DNA of 45,239 nucleotides from Ardenticatenia bacterium (GTDB lineage: Bacteria > Chloroflexota > Anaerolineae > Ardenticatenales > Ardenticatenaceae): NCBI GenBank assembly GCA_030949995.1, contig JAUZRY010000032.1, positions 1-45,239 on the forward strand. The letters are read 5' to 3'. Shown piece after piece: positions 29,436 through 38,428 of the stretch. Position numbers and translations under genes: made by a program. Position 1 is the first letter of the stretch; each line of letters starts with the position of its first letter. The notes beneath the pieces are model-generated. The model did not search any database and had not been told where the DNA came from. It saw nothing but the letters and a program-made list of their open reading frames with translations.

Positions 29436-30273
29436 TTACCGGTGCAATCGCTCGGCTAAGGTTTCATAATAGTAGTTGCGGGAGCCCAGCCGCACGAAAC
29501 GCACGACGTGGTGGCTCCCGGTGGCGCGCAGCCGGTCTCCGGGTGCCCAGGGCACAGCGACTTTGGCCGTCTACCACGGCGACGGTCTCGTGGTACGGGG
29601 TGAGTGTGGTGACCTCGACGGTGGCGTGGGCAGGCACCACGAGATTGCGCAGGTGGGCCAGGTGAGCGGCCACGGGGACCACGATCAGGGCATTCACCGT
29701 GGGCGCGATCACCGGCCCTCCGGCCGCCAGGGCATACGCGGTGGAGCCGGTCGGCGTGGCAATAATGAGGCCGTCGGCCACGTAGCGGGTGACGCGGGCG
29801 CCGTCAACCCACATGTCGAGTTTCAGGGCGTGGGGGCCGTCACCCCGGGCCAAGACCACATCGTTGACGGCCACGAGGTGGGCCTTATCCCGGCCATTAC
29901 GCACCACGGTCACGTCGAGCAGGGGGCGCTCCTCAACCCAGAAGTGGCCGGCCAAGACGTTGGGAAGCGCGCCCAAGGCCTCGTCGGGGGAGAGTTCGGT
30001 CATGAACCCCAAGTGGCCGAAGTTGACGGCCAAGATGGGGGGGGATTTGGGCAGCGCGGCGCGGGCCGCCCGCAGGATGGTGCCGTCACCCCCCAAGGTG
30101 ACGAGCAAGTCGCTGTTGCCGGCCCGTGGCTGCAGGGACTCGTGGTCCCGCGATGACTCCAGCCACGTGTGGACGCCGGCGCGGTGGAAGATGGCAGCGA
30201 GCTCCTCGGCCAGCGCCCGCGATTCCGGGATATAGGGATGGTAGAGCAGGCCGACGTGCTCGATGGTGGTCAT
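29436..30273 (-). CDS. nadK: NAD kinase (one frameshift)
   Basis: Phosphorylates NAD to NADP. Motifs: LVTLGGDGTILRAAR (GGDG nucleotide site), the metal/ATP region NFGHLGFMTEL, the conserved AVNDVVLARG, and YVADGLIIATPTGSTAYALAAGGP. The C-terminal strand VVDGQ is followed by a one-base insertion in an AAA run (29562-29564 on the plus strand reads TTT). After repair it continues VAVPWAPGDRLRATGSHHVV to a stop at 29436-29438. Repaired length about 278, normal. Its ATG overlaps the hisS stop by four bases. Confidence 0.92.
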
Positions 30274-31556
30274 GGTGCTGAATGGGCCGCGGTGAGCCGT
30301 TTGTGGAGCCAGGCCACGAGCTCAGCTTGGACAACGGCCTCTTGGCGTCCGGTGTCAAGGTGCTTGACTTGCACCTCGCCGTGGGCCAACTCATCGTCGC
30401 CGATGATCACCACGTACTCGGCCCCGGCCTTGGAGGCTTGACGCATCTGGGCCTTGACGCTGCGCTCTCCGAAGGCCACGAGTGCGCCAAGGCCCCGACG
30501 GCGCACTTGGTCGGCCAGGGCAACGGCTGCGTCCTTGGCCAAGCGCCCCCGGTGGACAAAGAAAACCTGGGGAGCGGGCAAGGGGGGTGGCACGGCGCCT
30601 TGGGCCTTCAGGGCCAAGACAATGCGTTCAATGCCGGCCGCGAAGCCCACGCCGGGCGTCGGTGGCCCGCCCAACACCTCCACCAGCCCGTCATACCGGC
30701 CACCGCCGCCCACGGCGTTCTGGGCGCCTAGCCCCTGGGCGGTGACCTCGAACACGGTGCGGGTGTAGTAATCCAGGCCGCGCACCAGGCGCGGGTTTAA
30801 CTCGTAGGGGCGCTCCAGCATGTCCAGGTAGAAGCGCAGTTGGGCAAAGTGTTCGCTGCACTCGGGGCACAGGTGGGCGGTGATGCTGGGCGCCTCGTTG
30901 ACAACGGCCTGGCTTTCGGGTTCCTTCGTGTCCAGGACGCGGAGCGGGTTCTTCTGAAGGCGTTCCACGTCGAGGGCGTTCAGTTCCTCCCGGCGTGAGC
31001 GCAAGTAGGGCACCAGCACGTCCCGAATGTAGGGGGGGCGGCAGCGAGGGCACCCGATGCTGTTGAGCTGAAATTGCACGGCTTGGAAGCCCAAGGCCGC
31101 GTAGAGGTCCCATGCCATGCACATGATCTCGAAGTCAGCCAGTGGGTCGGCCTCGCCAATGCACTCGCAGGAAATTTGGGTGTGTTGGCGATAACGCCCG
31201 GCTTGGGGCGCCTCGTAGCGGAAGACCGGCCCGACGGCGTAGAGTTTGACCGGCTGAGGGCGCACGCGCATCCCGTGCTCGATGTAGGCGCGCACGATGC
31301 CGGCCGTGAACTCGGGGCGCAGGGTGAGGGAACGTCCGCCCCGGTCCTCGAAGGTGTACATCTCCTTTTCGACGATGTCAGTTCCTGTGCCCACACCCCG
31401 CACGAAGACCTCTGTCTCCTCAAAGACGGGAACCTCGATGGGCTGAAAGCCATACCTGGCGGCCACATCGTGGGCCACGCCAAGCACCCACCGCCAATAG
31501 GGTTGGTCTTCGGGCAGCACATCTTGGGTGCCCCGTGGTGCCTGATAGCGTGCCAT
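30270..31556 (-). CDS. hisS: Histidine-tRNA ligase
   Basis: Class II aminoacyl-tRNA synthetase charging tRNA-His. Motif 1 region RGTQDVLPEDQPYWRWV, motif 2 FRYEAPQAGRYRQHTQISCE, the histidine-specific LVRGLDYYTRTVFE, and motif 3 GIERIVLALK are all present, followed by the C-terminal anticodon-binding domain. 428 residues. ATG 31556 follows GGAAGGAG. A good minus-strand promoter lies about 90 bases upstream, and nadK and the TPR-zinc protein follow in the same direction with overlaps, so this is the first gene of that operon. Confidence 0.95.
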   Translation of the reverse strand: MARYQAPRGTQDVLPEDQPYWRWVLGVAHDVAARYGFQPIEVPVFEETEVFVRGVGTGTDIVEKEMYTFEDRGGRSLTLRPEFTAGIVRAYIEHGMRVRPQPVKLYAVGPVFRYEAPQAGRYRQHTQISCECIGEADPLADFEIMCMAWDLYAALGFQAVQFQLNSIGCPRCRPPYIRDVLVPYLRSRREELNALDVERLQKNPLRVLDTKEPESQAVVNEAPSITAHLCPECSEHFAQLRFYLDMLERPYELNPRLVRGLDYYTRTVFEVTAQGLGAQNAVGGGGRYDGLVEVLGGPPTPGVGFAAGIERIVLALKAQGAVPPPLPAPQVFFVHRGRLAKDAAVALADQVRRRGLGALVAFGERSVKAQMRQASKAGAEYVVIIGDDELAHGEVQVKHLDTGRQEAVVQAELVAWLHKRLTAAHSAP

Positions 31557-31641
31557 GTGTGCTCCTTCCAGTGTGGTTGTGTGTCAGCTCGTTCAACAGC
31601 CCTGATTTCGGGGAACAGGAACGGCCACAACGAGCGGGAAA

Positions 31642-31670
31642 ATTATACTCCAGCCGTTCGCTCTTGTCCA
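31642..31670 (-). promoter_or_regulatory. Sigma70-type promoter for hisS
   Basis: On the minus strand, TGGACA (31670-31665) and a perfect TATAAT (31647-31642) are separated by 17 bases. This is one of the best full promoters in the window. Confidence 0.65.
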
Positions 31671-31688
31671 TTGCCTGTCCTCCGCTTG

Positions 31689-34667
31689 TCAGGGTGAACG
31701 TTTTTCCTTGGCCAACAGCTTGAGGAATTCGGCCACCACGTGACGATCAAAGTGTTTCCCCGCCTGCTCGCGGATGTACCGAAGGGCCTTCTCCTCGGGC
31801 CACGCTGGCCGGTACGGGCGGTTGGAGCGCAGGGCATCCCACACGTCCACGACGGCGAAGATGCGGGCAGGCAAGGGGATCTGGAGTCCCTGGAGCCCGC
31901 GCGGGTATCCGCTGCCGTCCCACCGCTCGTGATGGCAGTAGGGGATGTCGAGGGCCGGGCGCAAGTATTCAATGGGAGAGAGCAAGTCGTAGGCGTACAC
32001 TGGGTGCTGGCGCATGATCTCCCACTCCTCAGGGGTCAGGGGACCGGGCTTGCGGAGGATGCTGTCGGGGATGGCGATCTTGCCCACGTCGTGGAGAAGC
32101 GCTCCCCGCCGGATGTGACCGAGGGTTTCGCCGTGAATGCCCATTTGGCGGGCCAGCTTCACGGTCAGCTCGGTCACGCGCTGCGTGTGCCCCTCGGTCT
32201 CCTGGTCCCGCATGTCGAGGGCACGCACCCACCCTTCCAGCGTCGCATCATAGGCGATCCGGAGCTCCACGTTGGCCCGGTGCAGGTTCTCGAAGAGGTG
32301 GGCGTTGTCTATGGCGATGGCAAGTTGGGAGGCCAACATTTCCAGGAACTCGAACCACTCCCCGTCCGGGTTGAGGATGGTGCGGTGAAAGATCTCCAGC
32401 ACGCCTTTCAGCTCTCCCTTGGCAATGAGGGGCACCCCACAGTAGTAGACAAAGCGTTCGTTGTCCAACTGCTCCCGCCGCGGGAAGGAAATGGCCCGCT
32501 CAAAGTTGGAGAGGAGAATACGTTGGCGTTGGAGGACAACTTCGCCGGCAGTGTCCTCGTAGAGCCTGATCACGGGTGGGAAAGGGTGTTGCGCTTGAAA
32601 GCCATTGCCGGCGGCATATTCAAGGTAGTACATATGCGGGTCGAAGAGCAAGATGTCGGCCGCGTCCACCTTGAGGTGGGTGAGTGTTTGGTCGATGAGG
32701 GTGCGCATGGTGAGGTGCAAGTCGGCATTGGAGGCAATGGTCATGTCGATGTAACGCAACGCTGTGAGCCGCTGGAGCCGGCGCTCGGTCTCGGCGAACA
32801 GGCGCGCGTTGTGAATGGCGATGGCGATCTGGTCGGCCAACGTCTCGAAGAGCGCGAGGTCTTCGGGGTGGAAGGAGCTTTCAGCGCCGGCCAGAATGGC
32901 CAGCACGCCGATAACCTGCCCTCGCCCGCGCAGCGGCACGAAGAAGCGCCTGTGGCCGGTGGGCTGCTCGGTTTGGGTGAAGGGCCGGCCTGACAGGGCT
33001 ACGCTTTTGATCGCGGCCTTGTCGGCCAAGGCGGGGTGTGTTTCCTGGGCTCTGAGCACTCCGAAACCTGCTCCGTAGGCGGCCGCGCGCACTAGGCCCT
33101 CGTTGCGCACGAGCCAGATCTCGATGGATTCCAGGTACAGGGCCACGCCGATGCGGCGCACGATCTCGGGCAGAAGCTCGTCGGGGGAGAGGATGGAGGT
33201 TACTTGGCGACTCACTTCGTAGATGGTGGTGAGCTGTTGCGTGCGGCGCCGCTCGGCCTCTTGGCTCCGCAGGCGCTCGATGGCCGTGGCAAGTTGACCG
33301 GCAAAGGTGATCAGGAGCCGTTCGTCCTCCTCGGTGAAGGCATTCACCCGAACGCTTTCGGCGTTGATCACCCCCAACACCCGGTTGCCAGCCCTCAGAG
33401 GCACACAGAGCTCCGAGCGCGTGCGAGTCTCTATGCGGATGTAGTTGGGCTCCTGCTCCACGTCCGGCACTCGTTTCGGCCGACCGGTCACGGCCACGTG
33501 GCCGGTCACGCCTCGGCCCAAGGGCACAGAAAAGTTGATCACCTCAGTGCTCGCGCGGTAGGAAGCGTGGGGGCGCAGCACGCCGGCCTCCTCGTCCAGC
33601 AGCAAGATGCCGAAGTTGTCGGTGTAGAGGCGTTCGCCGATCAGGCGCGTGGCTTCCTCGATGAGCGTGTCCTCGTCGGTGGCCTCAGCACAGAGGGTGG
33701 CCAGCATGTGGAGGATGGAGAGTTCCTCGATTTGACGGCGCAGGGCCTCTTCCGCTTCCTTGCGGGCGGTGATGTCCACCAGGCTTCCTTCGTAAAAGAC
33801 GGGATGACCACGGTGGTCGCAGATGGGTTGTCCTTTGTTGACGACCCAGATCGTGCTCCCGTCACGACATCGGAGGCGAAGTTCCACTTCCCGCACCCGG
33901 TTGGCCTCTTGGACTTCTAACTGGGCGCACCACAGGTCTCGGTCGTGTTCGGTGAGGCAGAGTTCCTGGAAGTGGAGGCCGACCAACACGTGTCGTCCGG
34001 GGTATTTCAACATGGCGGCCATGGCTGCGTTGACCTCCAGCAGGTGGCCTTGGGCATCGGTGCGGTAGAGCCCCACGGGAGCGCCGTCGAAGAGGCTCCG
34101 ATATTGCTCCTCGCGTTCGCGGAGGGCGCGTTCCACCTGGCGGCGCTCGGCGACTTCGGCGCGCAGGGCCCGGTTGGCCTCCTCCAGCTCCCGTGTCCGC
34201 TCGGCCACCAGATCTTCCAGTTGTCGGTACACGGAGATGTTGCGCAGAATGGGGGCCAGAAAGCTGGCAGCAGTGCTCACCAGTTGGCGTTCCCGCTCAA
34301 TCTCCCATTCAGGCGCCCGGCTGACCACGCAGACGACACCGTGGAGTTGCTGTTCGATGGCGATGGGCACGGCATATCGGCGGTGTGTCTCTTCCGGGAT
34401 GTGAACGCCGTGTTGGGCCAGCCAGCGCCACACGTCAAGGCCGATGTCAAGGCTTGCCTCGGAGAGCGGGGAAAAACCGTAGCTGGCGACGAGCTCCATG
34501 TGATGGTGTGTTTCGTCCAACACGAAGAGGGCCACCAAGGCCGGACGAGTCGCGTGGACAAGCCACGTCACGAATGCCTCGGTCTCGTGCTCGAGTTCGA
34601 GGGAGGAACCGACTTCCAAGCTGAGCCGGTAGAGCTGGTGCAAGTGCAGATCTTGCATCTCTGTCAT
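31689..34667 (-). CDS. Cytosolic sensor with GAF-PAS-GAF-GAF-GAF and HD-GYP output
   Basis: Predicted cyclic di-GMP phosphodiesterase controlled by stacked sensor domains. Approximate order in 992 residues: GAF 15-145, coiled coil 150-185, PAS/PAC 185-305, GAF 320-465, GAF 480-622, GAF 635-790, HD-GYP 808-985. The output domain keeps the metal and catalytic motifs LLHDVGKIAIPD (H859, D860), YCHHERWDGSGYP (HHE 912-914, GYP 920-922) and a later Asp in VVDVWDALRS. No membrane span, so it senses cytosolic ligands or redox state. ATG 34667 is preceded by GGAG at nine bases. It follows the KaiC-like gene after 115 bases, in the same direction. Signals are unknown. Confidence 0.92.
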   Translation of the reverse strand: MTEMQDLHLHQLYRLSLEVGSSLELEHETEAFVTWLVHATRPALVALFVLDETHHHMELVASYGFSPLSEASLDIGLDVWRWLAQHGVHIPEETHRRYAVPIAIEQQLHGVVCVVSRAPEWEIERERQLVSTAASFLAPILRNISVYRQLEDLVAERTRELEEANRALRAEVAERRQVERALREREEQYRSLFDGAPVGLYRTDAQGHLLEVNAAMAAMLKYPGRHVLVGLHFQELCLTEHDRDLWCAQLEVQEANRVREVELRLRCRDGSTIWVVNKGQPICDHRGHPVFYEGSLVDITARKEAEEALRRQIEELSILHMLATLCAEATDEDTLIEEATRLIGERLYTDNFGILLLDEEAGVLRPHASYRASTEVINFSVPLGRGVTGHVAVTGRPKRVPDVEQEPNYIRIETRTRSELCVPLRAGNRVLGVINAESVRVNAFTEEDERLLITFAGQLATAIERLRSQEAERRRTQQLTTIYEVSRQVTSILSPDELLPEIVRRIGVALYLESIEIWLVRNEGLVRAAAYGAGFGVLRAQETHPALADKAAIKSVALSGRPFTQTEQPTGHRRFFVPLRGRGQVIGVLAILAGAESSFHPEDLALFETLADQIAIAIHNARLFAETERRLQRLTALRYIDMTIASNADLHLTMRTLIDQTLTHLKVDAADILLFDPHMYYLEYAAGNGFQAQHPFPPVIRLYEDTAGEVVLQRQRILLSNFERAISFPRREQLDNERFVYYCGVPLIAKGELKGVLEIFHRTILNPDGEWFEFLEMLASQLAIAIDNAHLFENLHRANVELRIAYDATLEGWVRALDMRDQETEGHTQRVTELTVKLARQMGIHGETLGHIRRGALLHDVGKIAIPDSILRKPGPLTPEEWEIMRQHPVYAYDLLSPIEYLRPALDIPYCHHERWDGSGYPRGLQGLQIPLPARIFAVVDVWDALRSNRPYRPAWPEEKALRYIREQAGKHFDRHVVAEFLKLLAKEKRSP

Positions 34668-34782
34668 GGGCTAGCGCTCCAAAGCTCCGGCCAGACACAA
34701 ACTGCCGGCCGGGCAGGCGCGACGTGCCGGTGCATGGCTGTTGAGAAGAACAACCCGTTCTGCATGGATCACGTAACGGGCA

Positions 34783-36216
34783 CTATTCCTCCGCAGACGT
34801 GTCCAGAAGCGAGAACGATCCCGTCAAAGGACCTTTCACCACCGGCCCCTCTGGTTCCCGGATGACGTACTCCCGTACTTCCGTGCTGTGGCTGCTGCCC
34901 TTGACGCTGAGCACGGTGAGAGCTCGCCGGATTTTGGCACTCACCTGCACGTACCGCAACACCAACAGGGCGTCGGCAATGGAGGAGATGCCACGTGAGG
35001 TGAGCATGAGGGACGTGCCGAACATTTGACCCATGTGGGCCGTCAACATGGTGGTTACGCCGTTGTGCTTGAACCACTGGATGAGGGAATACATGTACTC
35101 GAAGTACCGTCCTCGCTCGTGCTCGGCGTAGAGGCTCAGGTCGTCAATGCTGTCAACGACCACCCGCCGGGCCCCCAGGCGCTGTACCACGGTGATAGTG
35201 TGCAGAGCTTGTTCGTCCATGTCGAGTTCCACAGGGGAGGTGTAGAGCATCTCGAAGAGTCGTTGGGCGCGCAGGGCTTCCACGTCAAAGCCGAAGTTGT
35301 GTGCCATTCGGCGGAACGCGTTCGGGTCTTCTTGGAACGAGATATAGACGCCAGGCTCTTCCGCTTGCACGGCCCCGTTGAGCACGAAGTGGAGGGCTGT
35401 TACCGTCTTTCCCACGCCGGGATCGCCCACCACGAGAGCTGTGGTGCCCCGCAACAGCCCGCCGTGGAGGAGCTCGTCCAGCCCCACGATCCCCGTGGGC
35501 ACTCGTTCTCGGGCGGGTATGTAGGGCACGGGGGAGGAGGGCGTGATGAAGCGGGGGAAGAGGTGAATGCCGTCGGCATCGATGCGGTAGGAGTGTTCGC
35601 CGGCCAGGTAGTCACTGCCGCGCAGTTTGTGAACTTGGAGGCGGCGGTGGGGATAGGGGCCCACATGGCGCGTGCTCAACTCCACAATCCCGTCCACGAT
35701 GGTGCTCTCTGGGGCCGCTGTCAACTCCTTTCGCGCGTATTCCCCAACCAGCAATGCGGTACACTCGATGGTGGCCAGGCTAGCTGCCATGCGGTACAGG
35801 GCGCGCCGGAGGGCGGCTTTGGACTCGCTCAGGTCGTGGATGGCCTTGAAGCTGTCCACAATGAGCAGCGTCGGTTGGTGGCGCATGATGAGCTCTTGGA
35901 CCACGTGGAGCACGGTCTCGCCGTTCCGGTCGAGGAGGGCAGGGCCTAAGTCCTCGTACAGAATGGCCGTGCCCACTTTCTCCACGTCGAAGAAGGAGAA
36001 TTGCTGGACAAAGCGGATGAAACGGGCCATTGGCTCGGAGACAGTGGTGAGAATGAGCGCCCTGCGCTGTGGCGTGGCGTAGTGGTAGGCCACTTGGTTG
36101 ACCAGAACCGTCTTGCCGCTGCCCGGCACGCCGCCGAGCAGGAAAGTGCTGTTCTTGGGAATGCCGCCCCCGAGAACGAGGTCGAGATTGGGCACGCCAG
36201 TTTCAATTCTGTCCAT
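34783..36216 (-). CDS. KaiC-like tandem RecA-type ATPase
   Basis: Two KaiC/RadA-type ATPase domains in 477 residues: the first with Walker A GVPGSGKT (29-36) and Walker B LLIVDS (117-122), the second with GDPGVGKT (264-271) and RRVVVDSIDD (351-359). Each begins with the family's I-x-TG-V/I-x-x-LD-x-L-x-GG pattern. KaiC-like ATPases act as timers or signal-transduction switches; no kaiA or kaiB is visible, so a true circadian clock is not implied. In the first domain the position of KaiC's catalytic Glu pair reads SEP, in the second QED. AAAGGAA precedes ATG 36216. It lies between a receiver-like gene and an HD-GYP sensor, suggesting a shared pathway (inference). Confidence 0.88.
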   Translation of the reverse strand: MDRIETGVPNLDLVLGGGIPKNSTFLLGGVPGSGKTVLVNQVAYHYATPQRRALILTTVSEPMARFIRFVQQFSFFDVEKVGTAILYEDLGPALLDRNGETVLHVVQELIMRHQPTLLIVDSFKAIHDLSESKAALRRALYRMAASLATIECTALLVGEYARKELTAAPESTIVDGIVELSTRHVGPYPHRRLQVHKLRGSDYLAGEHSYRIDADGIHLFPRFITPSSPVPYIPARERVPTGIVGLDELLHGGLLRGTTALVVGDPGVGKTVTALHFVLNGAVQAEEPGVYISFQEDPNAFRRMAHNFGFDVEALRAQRLFEMLYTSPVELDMDEQALHTITVVQRLGARRVVVDSIDDLSLYAEHERGRYFEYMYSLIQWFKHNGVTTMLTAHMGQMFGTSLMLTSRGISSIADALLVLRYVQVSAKIRRALTVLSVKGSSHSTEVREYVIREPEGPVVKGPLTGSFSLLDTSAEE

Positions 36217-36235
36217 AATCTCGTATTCCTTTCTG

Positions 36236-36241
36236 ATTATA
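36236..36241 (-). promoter_or_regulatory. -10 box for the KaiC-like gene
   Basis: Perfect TATAAT on the minus strand in the 36-base gap between receiver stop and KaiC-like start. No clear -35. The KaiC-like gene may thus be transcribed separately as well as from the receiver promoter. Confidence 0.4.
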
Positions 36242-36252
36242 CCGCCAACGGT

Positions 36253-36627
36253 TTATGACTCTATTAACTTATAAATTGTTTCCAAAATAGCGGTCTGTCG
36301 CAGCGGTTTTAACAAAAATGCATCTGCCCCTGCCTGTAAGGCTTGCTCTTCTGCCAGCAGGAAGGTGAAGAAGAGCACCGGGATGTGGCGGGTTTTCTCT
36401 GTTTGCTTGAGCCGACGGCAGACCTGAAAGCCGTCCAGCTCCGGGAGCAACACCTCCAAGATGATGAGCACGGGCTGCTGATCCCTTGCCAGGTATAACA
36501 CATCATGTCCGTTCTCCGCAAAGGTCAATTGGAAGTGGGTGCCCAACACTCGCATCAGCGCAACGCGCATAAAGGGATCCCGTTCAGCAACTAGAATCAG
36601 AGGTTTGTCCGAGCTCATGGCGCTCAT
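36253..36627 (-). CDS. Atypical response-regulator receiver domain (phosphoacceptor Asp replaced by Glu)
   Basis: A single receiver domain of about 120 residues with no output domain. The fold markers are clear: PLILVAERDPFMRVALMRVL, LIILEVLLPELDGFQVCRRL, PVLFFTFLLAEE (switch Thr) and AGADAFLLKPLR (conserved Lys). The phosphoacceptor, normally D in LDVMLPxxDG, is Glu (LEVLLPELDG). The acidic pair at the first strand is E-R-D rather than D-D-D. It is therefore unlikely to be phosphorylated normally and may mimic the active state. The start is uncertain: ATG 36627 or 36618; the frame continues open to 36726. Next downstream on the same strand is the KaiC-like gene. Confidence 0.82.
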   Translation of the reverse strand: MSAMSSDKPLILVAERDPFMRVALMRVLGTHFQLTFAENGHDVLYLARDQQPVLIILEVLLPELDGFQVCRRLKQTEKTRHIPVLFFTFLLAEEQALQAGADAFLLKPLRQTAILETIYKLIES

Positions 36628-36916
36628 CGTCCCATGTGCGCACGGCCTGACAATGTCCGGCTTCATCCGCTGGGTCCAGGCCGACAGAAGATCGGCCGTG
36701 CTCTGAGCTTGTTCCCGGAGATTCAAGGCCCCCCAATGTCATGTGCGTCAAGATAGGCTCCATGATTGCACTTCTCTCATGCCCACGGCCTTGAGTGGGC
36801 TCAAGTGGCGGGCTGCGCCCACTGATGGTTCGGGATGTGGCTCATCGCGTTCACCGCTTCCAAGCGCGGACGTCCGCTGTGGGACAAGGGCGCACCACGC
36901 ATTCGTGCCATTGCCA

Positions 36917-37468
36917 TTATGGCGTGGTGAAAGGGCTCTCGTAGGCATCTCCGCCGTAGATGTCGTTCACCACAATGGCCGGAAAGTCCCGCACGACCAG
37001 CTCGTGGATGGCCTCAGGGCCCAAGTCCTCATAGGCTACCACGCGGGCCTCCACAATGTGATCGGCCAACAGCAGAGCAGCTCCGCCCACGGTCGCGAAG
37101 TAGACAGCCCGGTAGCGCACGAAGGCGGCTTTGATGGGAGGGGAACGGTGTCCTTTGCCGATAAATCCCTTGACCCCCCGCTCCAGCAGGGGAATGGTGT
37201 AAGGATCCATGCGGCCACTCGTGGTGGGCCCGGCTGGACCGATAGGCCGGCCGGGGGGTGCCGGAGCCGGTCCAACGTAGTAGATCACTTGGCCTGCGAG
37301 GGGAATGGGAGGGGGATGACCTTCGGCCAGCGCGGCGACCAAGCGCTGATGGGCGGCATCTCGGGCGGTGTACAGAGTGCCGCTGATCAGCACCATATCG
37401 CCAGCGCGCACGTTGGCCACATCCTCGTCGGTAAGCGGTGTCCGGAGTGGGCGGGGTGTCATAGTCAT
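36917..37468 (-). CDS. Class I fumarate hydratase, beta subunit (C-terminal part)
   Basis: Partner of the alpha subunit encoded just upstream; together they hydrate fumarate to malate, or dehydrate tartrate. The 183 residues match the beta domain: LRTPLTDEDVANVRAGD, LISGTLYTARDAAHQRL, YYVGPAPAPPGRPIGPAGPT, TTSGRMDPY, and GKGHRSPPIKAAF. ATG 37468 (MTMTPRPL) overlaps the alpha stop by four bases and is preferred over an upstream in-frame start at 37501 that would overlap further. In the TCA cycle this is the expected step, but tartrate dehydratase cannot be excluded. Confidence 0.9.
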   Translation of the reverse strand: MTMTPRPLRTPLTDEDVANVRAGDMVLISGTLYTARDAAHQRLVAALAEGHPPPIPLAGQVIYYVGPAPAPPGRPIGPAGPTTSGRMDPYTIPLLERGVKGFIGKGHRSPPIKAAFVRYRAVYFATVGGAALLLADHIVEARVVAYEDLGPEAIHELVVRDFPAIVVNDIYGGDAYESPFTTP

Positions 37469-38325
37469 AGGAGCACCTCGGCCCGGCGGGGCGCCGAACA
37501 ATTGAGGTTCACTGCGACTGGCAGGGCAGCAATGTGGGTGGGGGCGGCCACAACGTGAACTCCCAAGGCAGTCACTGTGCCGCCAAATCCTTGGGGGCCG
37601 ATGCCCAAGGCGTTAATGTCCTCCAACAGCTCCTGTTCCAAGGCGGCCAAGTGGGGAGTAGGGTTGGAGGTGCCCAGTGGGCGCATGAGCGCTCGTTTGG
37701 CCAAGAGGGCCACTGTATCAAAGGAGCCCCCAAGGCCCACGCCCACGATGACCGGCGGACAGGCGTTGGGGCCGGCCTCTTTGACCGTCTCAACCACAAA
37801 GCGCTTGACCCCCTCCACGCCCACCGAGGGCGGGAACATGGCCAGCCGGCTCATCAGCTCGGCGCCGAATCCCTTGAGCATGACGCGCAGGCGCACGTGA
37901 TGTCCCGGCACAATGGCGTAGTGGACGATGGGTGGCGTGTTGTCCCCGGTGTTCTGCCGCAAAAGGGGATCGGCCACTACCGACTTGCGCAGGGGGCGGT
38001 ACGCTTGGCGCACAGCCTCTTCGATGGCCGTGTTCACGTCGCCCCCAACGAAGCGCACCTCTTGGCCCACTTCAATGAAGAGAATGGCCATGCCTGTATC
38101 CTGACACGAGGGCAGGCGTTCAGCCTGTGCGCGGTCAGCGTTGACCAGCAGAAGGCGAATGATCTCCTGGCCCAAAGGGGCTATCTCCTGCTCGTGGGCC
38201 TGGCGGAGGGCGGCCAGGTAGTCTTCGGGCAATTGCCAGGCGGCTTGGGAGAGAAGCGCCGTCAGCTTCCGCCGCACGAAGTCAACCGAGATGGTGCGCT
38301 CCACGTGGCCGCTCGTCTCCGCCAT
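37465..38325 (-). CDS. Class I fumarate hydratase, alpha subunit (Fe-S)
   Basis: Binds the 4Fe-4S cluster of an oxygen-sensitive two-subunit hydratase. Three cluster cysteines are visible: PSCQDTGMAI, GPNACPPVIVGVGLGGS and NLNCSAPRRAE. Other family blocks are LRQNTGDNTPPIVHY and MLKGFGAELMSRLAMFPPS. 286 residues. ATG 38325 follows GGGGAGG; the open frame running up to 39165 is a shadow of the NIF3 gene. A labile Fe-S fumarase alongside heme A synthase suggests either low oxygen habitats or a second, stable fumarase elsewhere (inference). Confidence 0.92.
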   Translation of the reverse strand: MAETSGHVERTISVDFVRRKLTALLSQAAWQLPEDYLAALRQAHEQEIAPLGQEIIRLLLVNADRAQAERLPSCQDTGMAILFIEVGQEVRFVGGDVNTAIEEAVRQAYRPLRKSVVADPLLRQNTGDNTPPIVHYAIVPGHHVRLRVMLKGFGAELMSRLAMFPPSVGVEGVKRFVVETVKEAGPNACPPVIVGVGLGGSFDTVALLAKRALMRPLGTSNPTPHLAALEQELLEDINALGIGPQGFGGTVTALGVHVVAAPTHIAALPVAVNLNCSAPRRAEVLL

Positions 38326-38379
38326 AGGTGTGCCTCCCCTGGGTGGTGAACGACCCCGACTGTGGGTCTGGCTACGGGG

Positions 38380-38407
38380 AGTATATGTGGGTGAACCCGT
38401 TTGCCAA
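38380..38407 (-). promoter_or_regulatory. Promoter for the fumarase genes
   Basis: Minus strand: TTGGCA (38407-38402), 16-base spacer, TATACT (38385-38380), about 55 bases before the alpha-subunit start. Each box matches five of six consensus bases. Confidence 0.6.
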
Positions 38408-38428
38408 GTGGAACAAGGTGGATGCCGC

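Noticed and set aside
34783-36216. A KaiABC circadian clock
   Set aside because: Only a KaiC-like protein is present; no kaiA or kaiB is seen and the catalytic and phosphorylation regions are not KaiC-typical.
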